A stretch of 64,000 bases of DNA from an uncultured Fretibacterium sp. (GCA_946183145.1 CAMGZM010000006.1:1-64000), one strand, 5' to 3'; numbered from the stretch's first letter, positions 1-8,309 are shown. Notes: generated by a model from the sequence alone, not told the origin. Program-made: numbers and translations.

Positions 1-70
1 GGCTCACGGCTCACGGCTCACGGCTCACGGCTCACGGCTCACGGCTCACGGCTCATGGCTCATGATTCAC
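1..70. repeat. Heptanucleotide tandem repeat (GGCTCAC)
   Basis: Seven exact GGCTCAC copies fill positions 1-49. Two GGCTCAT copies follow (50-63), then one degenerate GATTCAC (64-70). The window edge cuts the array, so the total copy number is unknown. Seven is not a multiple of three, and none of the three plus frames contains a stop, so all encode the same cyclic heptapeptide (T-A-H-G-S-R-L). The frame of the next gene is open through the repeat to the window edge. The gene's apparent ATG at 55 arises from a C-to-T change inside a copy. Confidence 0.9.
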
Positions 71-1359
71 GGCCACGGCTAATTTCTTGCTTCTCATATT
101 TGGCAACGTTTCCAGTTCTGAATGTCTTGCTGTTTCCTATTAAAGTTCTCTATCACATTATCAGACATCCCTACAACACGATAATAGCTAACAATGTTCA
201 GCGTCTCAGAAGGATAAAATATCTTCGTCAGGAACAATCTGGTTCATCTCACGGAAAATTTTCATTCTCGCAGGTATCACACTATTATTTCGGCAATGCG
301 GGAGATACTGTGCTGTCAAAATGCGTGAGACTGTGTTTCAGCAAGTTTTTTGACGTAAAAGGATGGAATATGATTTATCCTCATGAAAGATTTACACGGA
401 GAACGACTGACGGAATAAATCATACTAATATGCTGATAATAGGCGGGGGCGGAATGTTCATGCGGGCAAGCAAGGCTGTTGAAGCCAGTGCGAAAGGTTA
501 CAGGACAGGCTGGCAATGGGCACTGACAAAAGAAAGATTAGCGCGGATAAATGTCCCTGTTGCGGTTTTTTCATGCGGCTATAATTTCTTCAGAGGGACT
601 CAGGGTACAGAATTATTCCGTGAAAGCATGGCCGAGCTTGCAAGAAGGAGTGTATTTTTCGGCCTCAGAAATCACGGGAGCGTAAGAGCTTTGCAGAATA
701 TTCTTCCTGAAGAACTCAGAAGCAAGATAACATATCAGCCCTGCACAACGACAATAATCCGTCAGCTTTACGGTGAAAATCTCCCTGAACATCGCGAAAA
801 ATCCGGGAAATGTGTTGCTCTGAACATGGCCGATGATATGTCCTATGAACGTTTCGGCGACAATAAGCAGCTTATTCTTGAGCAGGCAGCAAAGGCAGCA
901 AAAAGAATAGAACAGAAGGGGTACAGGATATTTTACGTCTGTCATTCCGATGCTGATTTGTTCATGCTTCCTTATTTCAGGGCTGAGAATGTATGTTTTG
1001 AAGTCAGAAATTTCACACGTGAACTGCCTTATTCCATCATTGATTTCTATGACAGCATGGATATTGTTATCGGCATGAGAGGACATACACAGCTGATACC
1101 TTTCGGAGTAAACACGGAAATTCTCACGCTCGGTTCTCACGACAAAATGCTTTGGTTTCTTGAGGACATTGACGCTTCAGACTGGTACGTAGAAATGTCA
1201 GATGACCCGGCTAATCTCTGCGACAAGATTCTTGACAGGTTTGAATACATACACGTGAAGAATCCCGGCGAGACTCATGCAAGGCTCATTTCACAGCAGA
1301 AAAAATTGTGGGACATTACACAAAGCAACATGGAATTTCTGCGGGGGATTTTGTCATGA
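55..1359 (+). CDS. Polysaccharide pyruvyl transferase family protein
   Basis: The 434-residue product resembles the polysaccharide pyruvyl transferase family (CsaB-like), whose members add pyruvate ketals to cell-surface glycans. Seen: YFGNAGDTVL near residues 78-87, the glycine-rich LIIGGGGMF near 127-135, and GMRGH near residue 340, where the family has a conserved histidine-containing loop. A hydrophobic stretch at residues 15-35 could associate with the membrane. The start is uncertain. ATG 55 and ATG 62 both lie in the heptamer array, no Shine-Dalgarno precedes them, and the frame is open to the window edge, so the real start may be upstream. The gene converges on recF and their 3' ends overlap by 6 nt. 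The acceptor glycan cannot be inferred. Confidence 0.8.
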   Translation: MAHDSRPRLISCFSYLATFPVLNVLLFPIKVLYHIIRHPYNTIIANNVQRLRRIKYLRQEQSGSSHGKFSFSQVSHYYFGNAGDTVLSKCVRLCFSKFFDVKGWNMIYPHERFTRRTTDGINHTNMLIIGGGGMFMRASKAVEASAKGYRTGWQWALTKERLARINVPVAVFSCGYNFFRGTQGTELFRESMAELARRSVFFGLRNHGSVRALQNILPEELRSKITYQPCTTTIIRQLYGENLPEHREKSGKCVALNMADDMSYERFGDNKQLILEQAAKAAKRIEQKGYRIFYVCHSDADLFMLPYFRAENVCFEVRNFTRELPYSIIDFYDSMDIVIGMRGHTQLIPFGVNTEILTLGSHDKMLWFLEDIDASDWYVEMSDDPANLCDKILDRFEYIHVKNPGETHARLISQQKKLWDITQSNMEFLRGILS

Positions 1360-2370
1360 AAGTTTTATCCCCCCGCATTTCTTTCTTGATGCAAAAGGCT
1401 TCTCAGGAGATGTGATAAATACCTGCCATTTAGTTTTAGCAAGCTCCCTGAATGAAAATTCGCGCCCCTCCGAATCAAGCTCAGCAAAAAAATCATCAAG
1501 CAAAAGAATCGGACTCTTCTTCAGCCTCTCAGCGATTAATTTCCCCGCCGTGATTATCATGTAAAGTATGAGCCTCCGTTTTTGTCCCCGGCTTAAAGAC
1601 TCGGAGGCCGTTTTTCCCTTCTCAGGAATCATTATCGATATGTCGTCATAATTCGGCCCGTAAAGGACTCTCTGCGCGTAAAATTCTCTCTTTGCGTTTA
1701 CTGTCGTCATCTCACGCAGATACTCTTCACCCGATTTTATTCGCGGCAAAAACTCAAGCGCGATTCTGCCCGGAGGAATCATCTTCACGAACTGCGCTAA
1801 AACTTCCCGCCGAATGTCCATAATCCACCCGCCGAGCCTGCAAAATATTATGTCGGTTGACGCGGGATTTTTCCCCTGACGCAATAATGACGAGCGCACG
1901 CGCAACACATTCCTGAAATCAGCGAGCCTCTTTGCGAACGGAGGAACGAACAGCGCGCATAACCTGTCAACAAATAATCTTCTTGCTGACGGTGAGCCAT
2001 CTATGAGACTCAAATTTCCCGTGAGAAATATTATCGACGGGACGTAGAGTCTAAGCTCCGTGAATGACAATGATTTATCGTTAAGCCTGAGTGAAATTCG
2101 TGATGAGATTTCTGCTGTTACGTCAAAATTTTCTTCTCCCGATAATTTTGCGCCGACATAAGCCCGTTTGTTTTGCGACTGCCACGAGATAACGCTTGAA
2201 GTTTTCGTGAAAGCTCCCCAGCCCGTTAATATGCTCAGAGCCTCAAGAAGATTTGTCTTGCCCGTTCCGTTATTGCCGAGAATCAAATTAATACCCGGAT
2301 CCCAGTTTGTCCTAAGATCCGGGCCTGAAAAATTCCTGAAGTTACGTATTATCGTGCTGTCGATTCTCAA
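1354..2370 (-). CDS. recF: DNA replication and repair protein RecF
   Basis: RecF is an ABC/SMC-type ATPase that loads RecA at gapped DNA with RecO and RecR. The 338-residue protein has a RecF-like N-terminus (IIRNFRNF), Walker A GNNGTGKT at residues 32-39, an LSRGQKRRL signature near 258, and Walker B ILLLDDFFAELD near 287. The start is TTG, two bases after the dnaN stop, so the two genes are almost certainly co-transcribed and possibly translationally coupled. dnaN-recF order is standard, but dnaA and gyrB are not adjacent here. Length is slightly below the usual 360-370. Confidence 0.93.
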   Translation of the reverse strand: MRIDSTIIRNFRNFSGPDLRTNWDPGINLILGNNGTGKTNLLEALSILTGWGAFTKTSSVISWQSQNKRAYVGAKLSGEENFDVTAEISSRISLRLNDKSLSFTELRLYVPSIIFLTGNLSLIDGSPSARRLFVDRLCALFVPPFAKRLADFRNVLRVRSSLLRQGKNPASTDIIFCRLGGWIMDIRREVLAQFVKMIPPGRIALEFLPRIKSGEEYLREMTTVNAKREFYAQRVLYGPNYDDISIMIPEKGKTASESLSRGQKRRLILYMIITAGKLIAERLKKSPILLLDDFFAELDSEGREFSFRELAKTKWQVFITSPEKPFASRKKCGGIKLS

Positions 2371-2372
2371 GG

Positions 2373-3647
2373 CTAAAACGGTGTGTCCGACTCGCTGTTC
2401 TCGTTATCGTCTTGCGGTTCGGATTCGGGGGCTGATTCCTGCTCTGGTTCATGCGGTTCTGACTCGTATGACTCAGATTCTGAGTTTTCGCTGAAGTCTG
2501 CTGTCTCTTCTTCCGTGATTGCGTCCTGAGTGCTTAACCTTGCGGGCATGAGCATATACAGGAAATCTTCTGAGCCTTCACGCTTCATTCTGGTCTGTCC
2601 TTCCTCGCCGCTGAACTCTATTACGGCCTGTTCATTTCCCAGAGCCTTCAAGCCGTCCATGAAGTAAGCTACGTTGAAGCCGAGATGCAAATATCCTCCG
2701 TCAATGTTTGCGGTTATCGTCTCGCTTGCGGTGCCAAGTTCAGGAGCGCGGGCGGTGATTCTCAGTTCTCCGTTTGTGTTCAGAGCCATAGCCATAATGT
2801 GGGCGGGGGTAGTCTTTGCGATGATGTCGATTCTTTCGAGGACTGAATATAGATCCTTGCTGTTTATGTGAAGCGTTGTATGTTTGTCGGCGTTTAGTAT
2901 GCGCTCAAATTTCGGGAATGCTGAGTCAATCGCCCTTATTGAGTACTCGGAATCTTCAAGCGCAAACCATGCTGTAGAGTCATCAGCAAGAATAGTAACT
3001 TTGTCTTCTTCACCGCAGGAAGAAAGAGTTTTGCTCAAATCTTTAACGGCCTGAGCGGGCAAAAGTATATCGCGTTCCTTGAGGACTTTACAAGCGGATT
3101 TTGAGAGGGACAATCTTTTTCCGTCAGTAGCTACTGCTATGAGCTGGCCTTCAGACGTTCGCATTAAGCAAGTGCCGAGATATTTCGGGAAATCCTGCGG
3201 CTGTGATGATGCGGAGCTTCCTTCAGCGATTAATTTTGCGAGGGCGTGAGCGTCTATCTCGCATATGATTTCGCCCTCATCGCTTCCGTGAATTTTTGGG
3301 AATGTCTCAGGTGAAATCACGGTGAAACGCATCTTGTTGCTTCCTGCGTTAAGGAGTCCGCGCGCTGAATTTACTTCAAGCACTAAGTCATCAGCGTCTA
3401 ACTTTTTGAGAATTGCGCCAAAAATTGCGGCTGGGATTACGGCTGTTCCGGGTTCGATTACGTTCGCGCCTTTTGCTGTGCAGCGTATTGATGTCTTGAG
3501 GTCTGTTGCTTCTAGAATGATCGAGTTGTCATCTTTGGCTGTAATTAACACTCCGGCTATTGCGTCTTTTGTTGATTTCGCGTCTGATAATTTCTCTGCG
3601 TTCTGCCATGCTTTGAGGAAATCTTGACGTTCAATTTCAAGTTTCAT
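2373..3647 (-). CDS. dnaN: DNA polymerase III sliding clamp (beta subunit)
   Basis: DnaN is the ring-shaped processivity clamp of the replicative polymerase. I place the start at ATG 3647 (MKLEIERQDFLKAW) because AAGGA lies upstream and homology begins there; an in-frame start 54 nt upstream gives a non-homologous leader. The three-fold clamp domain covers about residues 1-375 and reaches the canonical C-terminal patch (YMLMPARL, compare E. coli MPMRL). About 50 further residues follow, very rich in Glu, Asp, Ser and Pro and ending DTPF. The usual length is about 370, so this 424-residue protein carries an extra acidic tail next to the partner-binding pocket. Confidence 0.95.
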   Translation of the reverse strand: MKLEIERQDFLKAWQNAEKLSDAKSTKDAIAGVLITAKDDNSIILEATDLKTSIRCTAKGANVIEPGTAVIPAAIFGAILKKLDADDLVLEVNSARGLLNAGSNKMRFTVISPETFPKIHGSDEGEIICEIDAHALAKLIAEGSSASSQPQDFPKYLGTCLMRTSEGQLIAVATDGKRLSLSKSACKVLKERDILLPAQAVKDLSKTLSSCGEEDKVTILADDSTAWFALEDSEYSIRAIDSAFPKFERILNADKHTTLHINSKDLYSVLERIDIIAKTTPAHIMAMALNTNGELRITARAPELGTASETITANIDGGYLHLGFNVAYFMDGLKALGNEQAVIEFSGEEGQTRMKREGSEDFLYMLMPARLSTQDAITEEETADFSENSESESYESEPHEPEQESAPESEPQDDNENSESDTPF

Positions 3648-3689
3648 GATTAAATTTCCTTTGTGAGATAAAATTTTTGAAAACGTTTT

Positions 3690-3717
3690 ATTATATCTCA
3701 ATGTCTAATGCAGAAAA
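3690..3717 (-). promoter_or_regulatory. Probable dnaN-recF promoter
   Basis: A perfect TATAAT on the minus strand occupies 3690-3695, just past the methyltransferase stop codon. A weak -35 (TTTTCT, 3712-3717) lies 16 nt upstream. The sequence GAAAACGTT occurs on both sides (near 3680 and 3713), including the palindrome AAAACGTTTT, a possible operator. Confidence 0.5.
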
Positions 3718-4291
3718 CGTTAATCCATTTTTGACCCGCAAAATCATTCCTAACGTCCTCAGAAATTTTCAGCTTCACGATTTCGAGTCCTTTAACGCTG
3801 CCGATAATGCGTGTGATTCTCTCCTCGTCAAAATCCGTGTAGTGTCTTCCGTCCCGAATGCCTGAAAAATTCCCGTGCTTGAATGACATGTAGAATATTC
3901 CTCCGTCAATGAGTGAGCGCGACAATCTTTCAACGATCCGCAGAATTTCTCCCTCCTCAAGGTGAAGCAATGACGCTGAAGCCCAAATCCCCGCAAAAAT
4001 TTCACGCGGCGTATATTCCAGGAAATCACAGCAGATGACTTCATGACCGAGAAATTCCCCGGCGATTCTGCAAAGCTCCTTTGAGCCGTCAACGGAGATA
4101 ACTTCACGGCCATATGAGAGGAAATATTTGCTGTCTCTTCCTGAACCGCAGCCGAGATCCAGAATACAGCCGTCAGTCGGGAGGAGTCTCAAAAATTCAT
4201 CGCAAAGCCCGGACATGTCAGCATAAATTGTGCTTTGTGAGTACGATTCGGAGTTGTCGTTGTAATATTGCAGCGTGAGATTCTGAGTCAT
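3698..4291 (-). CDS. Class I SAM-dependent methyltransferase
   Basis: A 197-residue single-domain Rossmann methyltransferase. Motif I is ILDLGCGSGRDSKYF (about residues 43-57), followed by the acidic VDGSKEL at the end of strand 2 and CCDF as motif II. A GGIFYMSFKHG segment sits where the family often has its fifth strand. The substrate cannot be read. The start ATG 4291 has AGGAG about 12 nt upstream. It lies immediately upstream of dnaN in the same direction, but the TATAAT between them suggests dnaN is also transcribed separately. Similar small methyltransferases act on metabolites or proteins; DNA methylation motifs are absent. Confidence 0.75.
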   Translation of the reverse strand: MTQNLTLQYYNDNSESYSQSTIYADMSGLCDEFLRLLPTDGCILDLGCGSGRDSKYFLSYGREVISVDGSKELCRIAGEFLGHEVICCDFLEYTPREIFAGIWASASLLHLEEGEILRIVERLSRSLIDGGIFYMSFKHGNFSGIRDGRHYTDFDEERITRIIGSVKGLEIVKLKISEDVRNDFAGQKWINVFCIRH

Positions 4292-4380
4292 GATTCATTT
4301 TTCACTCCTTTCATGATGAGTCGCAAGCTGAAAAGTAATATACACTTTCTTACTTAGGCACGTGAAATTAATTCTACTGA

Positions 4381-4411
4381 TTACAATACCCCCCCCCCAT
4401 TAACGTATAAT
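4381..4411 (+). promoter_or_regulatory. Promoter with C10 homopolymer in its spacer
   Basis: A perfect -10 TATAAT (4406-4411) lies downstream of a run of ten C (4389-4398). A -35-like TTACAA (4381-4386) is on the other side, giving a spacer of about 19 nt. Spacer-length change through slippage in a homopolymer between -35 and -10 is the known switch of Bordetella fim and Neisseria porA promoters. Both the -35 assignment and the phase-variation reading are inference. Confidence 0.55.
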
Positions 4412-4438
4412 TTCACAAAAGTCAAGGGGGAATTTTAC

Positions 4439-4966
4439 GTGAAAAAGCTGCTGAAAATTTTATGTGCTGTAATTGCGGTGATGGTTCTTTCGTCGGGTGC
4501 GTTTGCGATGACAGATAATCAGCGTTGGGTCTGTCATGGAATTATTCATACTGCGAGTGCTGCCGGTGCAGGATCGGCTGCGGCGTTGGCTCAGGCTCCG
4601 GGAACTGATAACCTTGCTTTAGCTGGCATACTCGGAACAATGACAGTTGGACTTGCAAAAGTATTTGATATTTCATTGGGGCAGACTTCCGCAGAGTCTA
4701 TTGGTGTGAGCATAATTGCTTACTTCGGAGGAACTATAGCGGCTCGCACTGTCTCTCAGTGGATAGCGGGATGGATTCCTTTAGCTGGTAATGCGCTTAA
4801 TGCTGCTACAATGGCGGCATTGATTGAATATGTTGGCTGGACTATTGCGGATGCTTTTGATTCTGGTGAATGGGTAACGTGGAAAATTGCGCTGAGTGTC
4901 TTGACTTTAAATTTAGGAGGCGGAGACACAAAAACAAATCCTCTACCTTCTCCGACGAAGAAATGA
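4439..4966 (+). CDS. Small secreted or inner-membrane protein with Gly/Ala-rich helices
   Basis: The 175-residue product begins with a clear signal peptide (KKLLKILCAVIAVMVLSSG, cleavage likely after AFA). Three hydrophobic, Ala/Gly-rich segments follow (about residues 38-75, 85-125, 145-160), including GWIPLAGNALNAATMAAL. This resembles the hydrophobic DUF697-type helices of some envelope proteins, but I do not recognise a firm family and assign no function. The start is GTG with AAGGGGG about 8 nt upstream. A single-gene unit: promoter with the C10 tract upstream and a terminator straight after the stop. Confidence 0.7.
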   Translation: MKKLLKILCAVIAVMVLSSGAFAMTDNQRWVCHGIIHTASAAGAGSAAALAQAPGTDNLALAGILGTMTVGLAKVFDISLGQTSAESIGVSIIAYFGGTIAARTVSQWIAGWIPLAGNALNAATMAALIEYVGWTIADAFDSGEWVTWKIALSVLTLNLGGGDTKTNPLPSPTKK

Positions 4967-4975
4967 AAAATAAAA

Positions 4976-5005
4976 TCCCCTCTCTGAAATTTCACAGAAA
5001 GGGGA
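4976..5005. terminator. Bidirectional intrinsic terminator
   Basis: Arms TCCCCTCTCTG (4976-4986) and CAGAAAGGGGA (4995-5005) pair around an 8-nt loop with one mismatch. A-rich sequence precedes it and AAAAAATTT follows, so it can serve both the plus-strand small gene and the convergent rluD. Confidence 0.8.
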
Positions 5006-5011
5006 AAAAAT

Positions 5012-5992
5012 TTAATCGTCAAATTCTCCGTCAAAATCCGATTCGTAATCCTCGTTTTGATTCGGCGATTCATTTTCCGTATAGTCAATCGGCTTTCCTT
5101 CATGCAGAAATTTTATGCGCTCCGTGAAGTCAGGCGTAACATTCTTGCGGAACTTCATAGCCTCGCCCGTTACAGGGTGCGTAAATTCCAGCTTCCACGA
5201 ATGAAGATATACCCTTCCGAGTCCCTCGTCATTCGCTCCGTATAACTTATCGCCAACAAGAGGACAGCCCAAAGCCGACATGTGTACGCGGATCTGATGA
5301 GTTCTCCCAGTGAACAATTCACACTCAACGAGGGATATACCGTTCATGCTCCACAAAACTTTGTAGCCCGTTAATGACGGTTTGCCGCCCTCAGCGATAA
5401 TCATCTGCAAAGGGTTATCAGGATTTCTTGCGATTGGCCCGGACAAAATTCCCTCTCGTTTCTCAGGGACTCCATGTACGAGGGCTATATAGTACTTGTG
5501 TACTGTGCGTTCTTTGAACATGGCCTGAAGCTGAGTCAATATTTTCTGCGTACGTGCAACAACCATTAATCCCGATGTCCCTCCGTCAAGCCTGTGAACG
5601 ATTCCCGGGCGTAACCAGTTTGTCATGACTCTTAACTCCGGGTAACGATAGACGAGTCCATTCACGAGAGTGTTGCGCCAATTTCCCGGCGCGGGATGTA
5701 CTACGATTCCTGCGGGCTTGCTGACGACAACAAGATAATCATCCTCATAGACGACCTCAAAATCTACAGGCTCCGCACGCAAGTACGTCATGTTGAGGGA
5801 TTCGGGAATGTCAGCGATAAATTTTTGTCCTGCGGTAACTTTTCGTGAACCCTTTACGCGTTTTCCGTCATCTGTTGAAATTTTCCCTGTCTTTATGAGT
5901 CTTTCTACTGCACTGCGAGTCCTGTCTAACTGTTCAGCGAGAAATTTATCGGCTCTGTCATAATCTCTTTCAGCAAGAATTTCAACCCTCAC
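5012..5992 (-). CDS. rluD: RluD-family 23S rRNA pseudouridine synthase
   Basis: Converts uridines of 23S rRNA to pseudouridine; in E. coli RluD acts on helix 69. The 326-residue protein has an N-terminal S4 RNA-binding domain (about residues 1-60) and the catalytic motif HRLDGGTSG with the essential Asp at about residue 136, followed by TGRTHQIRVHM. The C-terminus adds an acidic tail ending in several Asp. The GTG start overlaps the AAA+ ATPase stop by 4 nt (GTGA), implying translational coupling. RluC- or RluA-type specificity cannot be excluded. Confidence 0.88.
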   Translation of the reverse strand: MRVEILAERDYDRADKFLAEQLDRTRSAVERLIKTGKISTDDGKRVKGSRKVTAGQKFIADIPESLNMTYLRAEPVDFEVVYEDDYLVVVSKPAGIVVHPAPGNWRNTLVNGLVYRYPELRVMTNWLRPGIVHRLDGGTSGLMVVARTQKILTQLQAMFKERTVHKYYIALVHGVPEKREGILSGPIARNPDNPLQMIIAEGGKPSLTGYKVLWSMNGISLVECELFTGRTHQIRVHMSALGCPLVGDKLYGANDEGLGRVYLHSWKLEFTHPVTGEAMKFRKNVTPDFTERIKFLHEGKPIDYTENESPNQNEDYESDFDGEFDD

Positions 5993-8079
5993 AGCTTAAG
6001 CCCCCGAAATGCCGAGTCAAAATCCGCAAATCTCATCACAAAATTATTCATATCACGTTTCAGCGCATTAACCGCCGCACGACGACAAAGCAAAGCAATA
6101 TCACCGCCGGAAAAATTTTCAGTCATGGCCGATAACGTATCAATACTCACATCATCATCAAGAGGCTTTTTCCGCAAAAGTATCGTGAGAATCTCAGCGC
6201 GTGATTTTGAGTCGGGCATGGGCAATTCAAGTTTCAAGTCAAAGATTCCTGACGATAATAATGACTTGTCGATGAGGTCTATACGGTTCGTAGCCGCTAA
6301 AACTGTTACGCCGTTAAGCTCCTCAATACCGCGCATTTCCGCCAAAAACTGGCTCGTGAGTCTTGCTTCTGTTGACGCGAACTGTGAATTTCCGCCGCGT
6401 TCAGGGAATAACGACTCTATTTCGTCAAAATATATTATCGACGGCGCGGCCTGCTTTGCGACTCTGAAAATGTCCTTAAGCGCACGTTCTGACTCTCCCA
6501 AGTAACGCGATAATACGTTAGAGCTTTGTACGCTGATGAAGTTTACGCCGCTTTCATGTGCTAATGCTTTTGCGAGAAGAGTCTTGCCTGTTCCCGATTT
6601 CCCGTAAAGCAATATTCCTCTTGTCGGCTGAATGTCATAACGCCCGTAAATTTCCGCGTGCTTCAGCGGCCATGTTACAGCCTGCATCAATTCTTCTTTC
6701 ACGGAGTCGAGTCCGCCGATGTCATTCAAGGTTACGTCAGGAATCTCAACAAAAACTTCTCTTGTTGCTGACGGCTCAGTCTCAAGCAAAGCATTCATGA
6801 AATGCCGCATACTTACTTCAAGCCCGGCGATTCGTTCGTAGGGAATCTCCTGCGTGTGAAAGTCCACATACGGCAAAATATCCCTCACGCATGACATAGC
6901 GGCTTCCTTTGCGAGTGCTTCAAGGTCAGCTCCTACGAAACCGTGAGACAAGTCCGCGATTCGTTTCAGGTCAACATCATCTGATAATGGCATTCCACGA
7001 GTATGTATGCGCAAGATTTCGAGTCGTCCATTACGGTCAGGAGTCGGGATTGAGATTTCGCGGTCGAATCTTCCCGGCCGTCTCAATGCGGGGTCTAAAG
7101 AGTTGGGAATGTTTGTAGCTCCGATTACGATTAACTGCCCGCGTGATTTGAGTCCGTCCATCAATGCGAGAAGCTGTGCTACGACTCTGCGTTCAACCTG
7201 CTTTTCTCCGCCCATGTCCTCGCGTTTCGGTGCAATCGCGTCAATCTCATCAATGAATATTATCGAGGGTGCGCGGTCTTGAGCTTCCTCAAAAATTTTG
7301 CGTAATCTCTCTTCTGACTCGCCGTAAAATTTGCCGATAATTTCCGGGCCTGAAATGTGCGTGAACCATGCGTCAGTCTCATTCGCAACTGCACGGGCTA
7401 TAACTGTCTTTCCTGTTCCGGGAGGGCCGTAAAGCAACACGCCTCGCGGGGGCTGGATTCCGAGTCGCTCGAAGATCTGCGGGAATCTTAACGGAAGCTC
7501 TATCATCTCACGGACTTTGCGAATCTGTGAGCTTAACCCGCCGATATCCTCATACGTAACTTTGTGAGCGTGCTTAATCTCTAACGGCTTAAGAATGTTG
7601 AGATATGTTGACTTGTTGAGGATTACGACTCCTTCCGGCGTTGTCGCTGTAATCTGGAAATCGCAGACACGAGTCCCGAATAACGTAACACGAATCCGAT
7701 CTCCGATATTCACGGCCTGGCCTTCGAGCATTGAGAGAATGTAGCCTGAATCATTTTCGCGCTGGGATAACTTCACGTCCCCTAAAGGCTGAAGAGTCGC
7801 GCTTCCTGCAAAGTGATACGTGATTGATGACTCAAGGGTAATATTTTCGTCGAGTGATGTTCCGGCGTTTTCGCGTATTAATCCGTCAATCTGAATGATG
7901 CCGCGTCCTGTTTCGCGGTCTCCTGTTCTGATTCGCGCTGGGGTAGATTTCCGGCCTGTAATGAGGACTAAATCGCCGTCCGTGAGATTCATTCCGGCCA
8001 TGTCATCAGGGTGAATGCGTGCGAGTCCCTTCATTGCGTCCCCTGAATATGCTTCGCTGACTTTTAACACTTTCTGCAT
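5989..8079 (-). CDS. Cdc48/VAT-like double AAA+ ATPase
   Basis: A 696-residue homologue of archaeal VAT and eukaryotic Cdc48/p97, hexameric unfoldases that thread substrates through a central pore. An N-terminal substrate or cofactor domain (about residues 1-170) precedes D1 with Walker A GPPGTGKT (218-225) and Walker B IIFIDEID (about 273-280). D2 has GKSGTGKT near 494 and IIYFDEIE. The Walker A Ser in D2 is tolerated by the family. An arginine-rich DPALRRPGRFDRE second-region motif is present in D1; in D2 it is altered to LLSSGIFDLKLE, so D2 arginine fingers may be missing. It overlaps rluD by 4 nt. Such proteins are uncommon in bacteria. Confidence 0.9.
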   Translation of the reverse strand: MQKVLKVSEAYSGDAMKGLARIHPDDMAGMNLTDGDLVLITGRKSTPARIRTGDRETGRGIIQIDGLIRENAGTSLDENITLESSITYHFAGSATLQPLGDVKLSQRENDSGYILSMLEGQAVNIGDRIRVTLFGTRVCDFQITATTPEGVVILNKSTYLNILKPLEIKHAHKVTYEDIGGLSSQIRKVREMIELPLRFPQIFERLGIQPPRGVLLYGPPGTGKTVIARAVANETDAWFTHISGPEIIGKFYGESEERLRKIFEEAQDRAPSIIFIDEIDAIAPKREDMGGEKQVERRVVAQLLALMDGLKSRGQLIVIGATNIPNSLDPALRRPGRFDREISIPTPDRNGRLEILRIHTRGMPLSDDVDLKRIADLSHGFVGADLEALAKEAAMSCVRDILPYVDFHTQEIPYERIAGLEVSMRHFMNALLETEPSATREVFVEIPDVTLNDIGGLDSVKEELMQAVTWPLKHAEIYGRYDIQPTRGILLYGKSGTGKTLLAKALAHESGVNFISVQSSNVLSRYLGESERALKDIFRVAKQAAPSIIYFDEIESLFPERGGNSQFASTEARLTSQFLAEMRGIEELNGVTVLAATNRIDLIDKSLLSSGIFDLKLELPMPDSKSRAEILTILLRKKPLDDDVSIDTLSAMTENFSGGDIALLCRRAAVNALKRDMNNFVMRFADFDSAFRGLKL

Positions 8080-8113
8080 GGATAATCCCTTCGATTTTGT
8101 GAGGTGCTATAAT

Positions 8114-8139
8114 AAAAGCGTCCGGGGAAGCAATCGGAC
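8114..8139 (-). terminator. Intrinsic terminator between small ORF and AAA+ gene
   Basis: On the minus strand GTCCG (8139-8135) pairs with CGGAC (8124-8120) across a 10-nt loop and is followed by GCTTTTATTAT. It would end transcripts coming from the sugar operon or the small ORF before the AAA+ gene, whose own promoter must then lie in the 40 nt that remain or overlap the hairpin. Confidence 0.6.
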
Positions 8140-8210
8140 AAATTGTTTAAGTTTAGCTGCCGGGAGAGGGGGCTAGCCTCAACCAGCAAAACTAAACCAG
8201 TTTTTGGCGC

Positions 8211-8309
8211 TTACTTCTTTAATGAGTTTATGAGGCGGGCGATCGCGTTGATTAATTTCGCAACAGCCTCAAGGAGTTTTACGAGGTCCCTCACAACCCT
8301 CACCCCCAT
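8211..8309 (-). CDS. Possible 32-residue amphipathic peptide
   Basis: From ATG 8309 the minus strand encodes 32 codons to a TAA at 8211. The sequence has a heptad-like pattern of Leu, Ile, Val and Ala alternating with Lys, Arg, Asp, Glu and Asn (for example LVKLLEAVAKLINAIARL), predicting one cationic amphipathic helix ending KK. No good Shine-Dalgarno is visible. In-frame GTG codons at residues 3 and 6 are alternative starts. It lies in the 313-bp gap between the sugar operon and the AAA+ gene, preceded by competing hairpins and followed by a terminator. Small toxins look like this, but chance cannot be excluded; the function is unknown. Confidence 0.35.
   Translation of the reverse strand: MGVRVVRDLVKLLEAVAKLINAIARLINSLKK

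Noticed and set aside
613-1140. 175-codon minus-strand frame inside the pyruvyl transferase gene
   Set aside because: Fully contained in a gene with clear family motifs, with no SD and no recognisable features.
3640-4440. Origin of replication next to dnaN-recF
   Set aside because: No dnaA gene and no cluster of TTATCCACA-like boxes; the intergenic spaces are short.
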